Positions 62,011 through 64,000 of a stretch of DNA of 64,000 bases are shown piece by piece (within the stretch, counting starts at the first letter, position 1; each line of letters opens with the position of its first letter). Source of the stretch: Flavobacteriales bacterium (GTDB lineage Bacteria > Bacteroidota > Bacteroidia > Flavobacteriales > Schleiferiaceae); assembly GCA_017795025.1 (NCBI GenBank), contig CP051243.1, positions 1-64,000 of the forward strand. Reading direction: 5' to 3'. The position numbers were made by a program, and so were the translations under genes. The notes under the pieces are model-generated. The model was not told the DNA's origin, ran no database searches, and saw only the letters and a program-made list of their open reading frames with translations.

Positions 62011-64000
62011 ATGTCAATCTTAAGCACAGCCATAGAATATTTAAAAGGGGTGGGTCCCGCTAAGGCTGATCTTTTGAAAAAGGAGCTGAAGATTTTTCGC
62101 TATGCTGATCTGGTGCAACTTTACCCTTATCGCTATGTAGACCGCAGCCGCTTTTACCGCATCAATGAGATTGGTGGTACTTCCACCGAGGTCCAGGTAA
62201 AAGGGAAAATCACTCATCTAGAAACAGTTGCGGGCAAGGGCAGAAGTAAGCGACTGCGTGCTATTTTTCAAGATGATACCGGGGAGGTGGAATTGGTTTG
62301 GTTTAAAGGCGCACAATGGATTCAGAAATCGCTGAAGCTTCAGCAGCCTTATGTGCTTTATGGTAAGCCTAACTTTTTTAATGGGAGTTTGAGCTTTCCC
62401 CATCCCGAACTGGAATTGGAGGCCGACTTCAAGCAAAGTCCCTTAAGAGGTTTGCAGCCGCTCTACCCCAGTACCGAAAAGCTTAATCAAAAGGGTTTAA
62501 ACAATCGAGGCTTCGCCAAATTAACCCGAGCCTTATTACCGCAATTAAAAGGACAGTTTCCCGATTTTTTCCCTGCTCATTTTCGGGAGCGCTATCAGCT
62601 AATGCCCCGCGAGGAGGCCCTTTTTCAAATTCACTTCCCTAGCAGTTTAGAGTTGGCGGAGGCTGCCCGAAACCGTCTAAAATTTGAGGAGCTCTTTTTC
62701 TTTCAAATGGAAATGGCGGCGCAAAAGCGCAAGCATCATCGCGAGTTTAAAAGTTTCGCTTTCGCAGATGTAGGACCTGTTTTTCATCGCTTTTACGATT
62801 CGGTTTTGCCTTTTGAATTAACCGGTGCGCAAAAAAGAGTACTGCGGGAGATTCGTCAGGATATGCGCCACGGTAAGCACATGAACCGTTTACTACAGGG
62901 CGATGTGGGTTCGGGAAAAACTATGGTTGCCCTTATGGCGATGTTAATGGCCATTGATAATGGCTTTCAGGCCTGTTTAATGGCTCCAACCGAAATTTTG
63001 GCGCAACAGCATTATCAAGGGATTTCCGAATTAGTGGAAAGCCTACCGGTTGAGGTGTCCCTATTAACCGGTTCCGTAAAAACAGCCCAACGCAAGGATA
63101 TCCACGAAAAGCTTCGCGATGGTAGCCTACATATCTTAATAGGTACACATGCGCTGCTGGAAGATAAGGTGAAATACAAAAACCTCGGCTTGGCTGTGGT
63201 AGATGAACAACATCGGTTTGGAGTGGCCCAAAGAGCGAAACTTTGGAAGAAGAACACCCTGCCTCCGCATATTTTGGTGATGACCGCCACTCCTATACCT
63301 CGCACCTTAGCAATGAGTATTTATGGAAACCTCGACCTTTCGGTGATTGATGAATTGCCTCCAGGAAGGAAGCCAATTTCTACTCGGCACGCTTTCGATA
63401 AGGACCGTAACAGCCTATTCGGTTTCTTGGAAAAAGAAATTGACAAAGGGCGACAAGTCTATATCGTTTATCCGCTTATTGAAGAGTCGGAAAAAATGGA
63501 TTACAAGGATTTAATGGATGGCTACGAGAGTATTTGTCGCGCCTTCCCCCGGCCTAAGTATCAGGTAAGTGTGGTGCACGGAAAAATGAAGCCCGAGGAT
63601 AAAGACTTCGAAATGCAGCGTTTTGCTTCGGGTAAAACCCAAATTATGGTGGCCACCACCGTAATTGAAGTGGGGGTAAATGTTCCCAATGCATCAGTGA
63701 TGGTAATCGAATCAGCAGAGCGCTTTGGGCTGAGTCAGTTGCATCAATTAAGAGGTAGAGTAGGCCGTGGGGCCGAGAAAAGTTACTGTATCCTAATGAC
63801 GGGCTCTAAGCTTAGTCGGGAGGCCAAGATTCGCATGAAAACCATCGTCCGCACTCAGGATGGCTTTGAGATTGCGGATGTGGATTTGAAGTTAAGAGGC
63901 CCTGGCGATTTGATGGGCACCCAGCAAAGTGGAATGCTTAATTTACGTTTAGCCGATTTGCGTAATGATAGCCCTATCATGGATTTATCGCGCCGGGCAC
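62011..64000 (+). CDS. recG: ATP-dependent DNA helicase RecG (runs off window edge)
   Basis: The 663 residues seen, starting at ATG 62011 (MSILSTAIEYLKGVGPAKADLL), are open to the last base. The wedge/OB domain comes first, then the helicase core: LLQGDVGSGKTMVALMA is Walker A, LAVVDEQHRFGV is motif II (DEQH), MTATPIPRTLAM is motif III, and QIMVATTVIEVGVNVPNA and LRGRVGRGAEKSYC are motifs V and VI. RecG drives branch migration and regression of stalled replication forks. With a family length near 700, about 35-40 residues are missing beyond the edge. Confidence 0.96.
   Translation, partial: MSILSTAIEYLKGVGPAKADLLKKELKIFRYADLVQLYPYRYVDRSRFYRINEIGGTSTEVQVKGKITHLETVAGKGRSKRLRAIFQDDTGEVELVWFKGAQWIQKSLKLQQPYVLYGKPNFFNGSLSFPHPELELEADFKQSPLRGLQPLYPSTEKLNQKGLNNRGFAKLTRALLPQLKGQFPDFFPAHFRERYQLMPREEALFQIHFPSSLELAEAARNRLKFEELFFFQMEMAAQKRKHHREFKSFAFADVGPVFHRFYDSVLPFELTGAQKRVLREIRQDMRHGKHMNRLLQGDVGSGKTMVALMAMLMAIDNGFQACLMAPTEILAQQHYQGISELVESLPVEVSLLTGSVKTAQRKDIHEKLRDGSLHILIGTHALLEDKVKYKNLGLAVVDEQHRFGVAQRAKLWKKNTLPPHILVMTATPIPRTLAMSIYGNLDLSVIDELPPGRKPISTRHAFDKDRNSLFGFLEKEIDKGRQVYIVYPLIEESEKMDYKDLMDGYESICRAFPRPKYQVSVVHGKMKPEDKDFEMQRFASGKTQIMVATTVIEVGVNVPNASVMVIESAERFGLSQLHQLRGRVGRGAEKSYCILMTGSKLSREAKIRMKTIVRTQDGFEIADVDLKLRGPGDLMGTQQSGMLNLRLADLRNDSPIMDLSRRA

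Overview
The window reads as the chromosome of a free-living, aerobic, probably marine member of the Bacteroidota (Flavobacteriales-like). Evidence: several secreted proteins end in type IX secretion (T9SS) type A sorting domains; promoters of the TAnnTTTG type can be seen; there is a YpdA-type bacillithiol reductase, an SSS-domain sensor kinase and PKD-rich surface proteins. Genus cannot be fixed from the sequence. Coding density is high and most genes sit in short, tightly packed operons closed by clear hairpin terminators.

Layout. 1-3066 is the accessory end: a tRNA-Ser(TGA) followed by degenerate repeats, one of which ends in a copy of the tRNA 3' end, and then a three-gene hipB-hipS-hipT toxin-antitoxin operon on the minus strand. 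3067-7230 holds two secreted proteins and an orphan HlyD-like lipoprotein. 7244-17593 is a fatty-acid beta-oxidation region: a MarR regulator, a fused hydroxyacyl-CoA dehydrogenase/enoyl-CoA hydratase, a thiolase and, further on, an acyl-CoA dehydrogenase. The MarR operon and the acyl-CoA dehydrogenase share an exact 22-bp operator-like site. Inside this region sit a four-helix-bundle gene bracketed by inverted 7-bp arrays, a PKD/T9SS protein, and an ECF sigma factor overlapping a protein that seems to join an inner-membrane anti-sigma-like end to an outer-membrane barrel.

17688-28760 is a short-chain-acid module: a zinc-finger/HTH protein related to IS1 InsA behind tandem 19-bp repeats, a porin-like protein, a DUF4212 subunit with an acetate-type Na+ symporter, an unlisted 59-aa membrane protein, an SSS-type sensor kinase with its receiver, and propionyl-CoA and acetyl-CoA synthetases. 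28905-31153 is an MbnP/MbnH-type copper protein and di-heme enzyme pair. 31155-36342 (minus) carries a thioesterase, Dps, and a POT peptide transporter with a DPP-IV peptidase. 36378-41394 has a D-hydroxyacid dehydrogenase, a soluble kinase/receiver pair and a class III aminotransferase.

41419-50602 is a surface-glycan region: DedA-like protein, O-antigen ligase/polymerase, two GT2 glycosyltransferases, two sulfotransferases and a Wzm/Wzt-type ABC exporter, with one frameshifted gene. 50640-56828 has stacked terminators, a protein resembling the Rossmann half of a nucleotide-sugar dehydrogenase with its signature glycines lost, a LytTR regulator with a four-PAS/GAF histidine kinase, and a divergent SLC13 transporter. 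56847-64000 ends with a secreted unknown, a c-type cytochrome with a Tll0287-like domain, YpdA, a large T9SS protein and recG, which runs off the edge.

No CRISPR array, prophage, complete insertion sequence, rRNA or replication origin was seen. The points that look least described are the degenerate sugar-dehydrogenase homologue, the envelope-spanning anti-sigma candidate, the four-helix cassette and the shared MarR operator.
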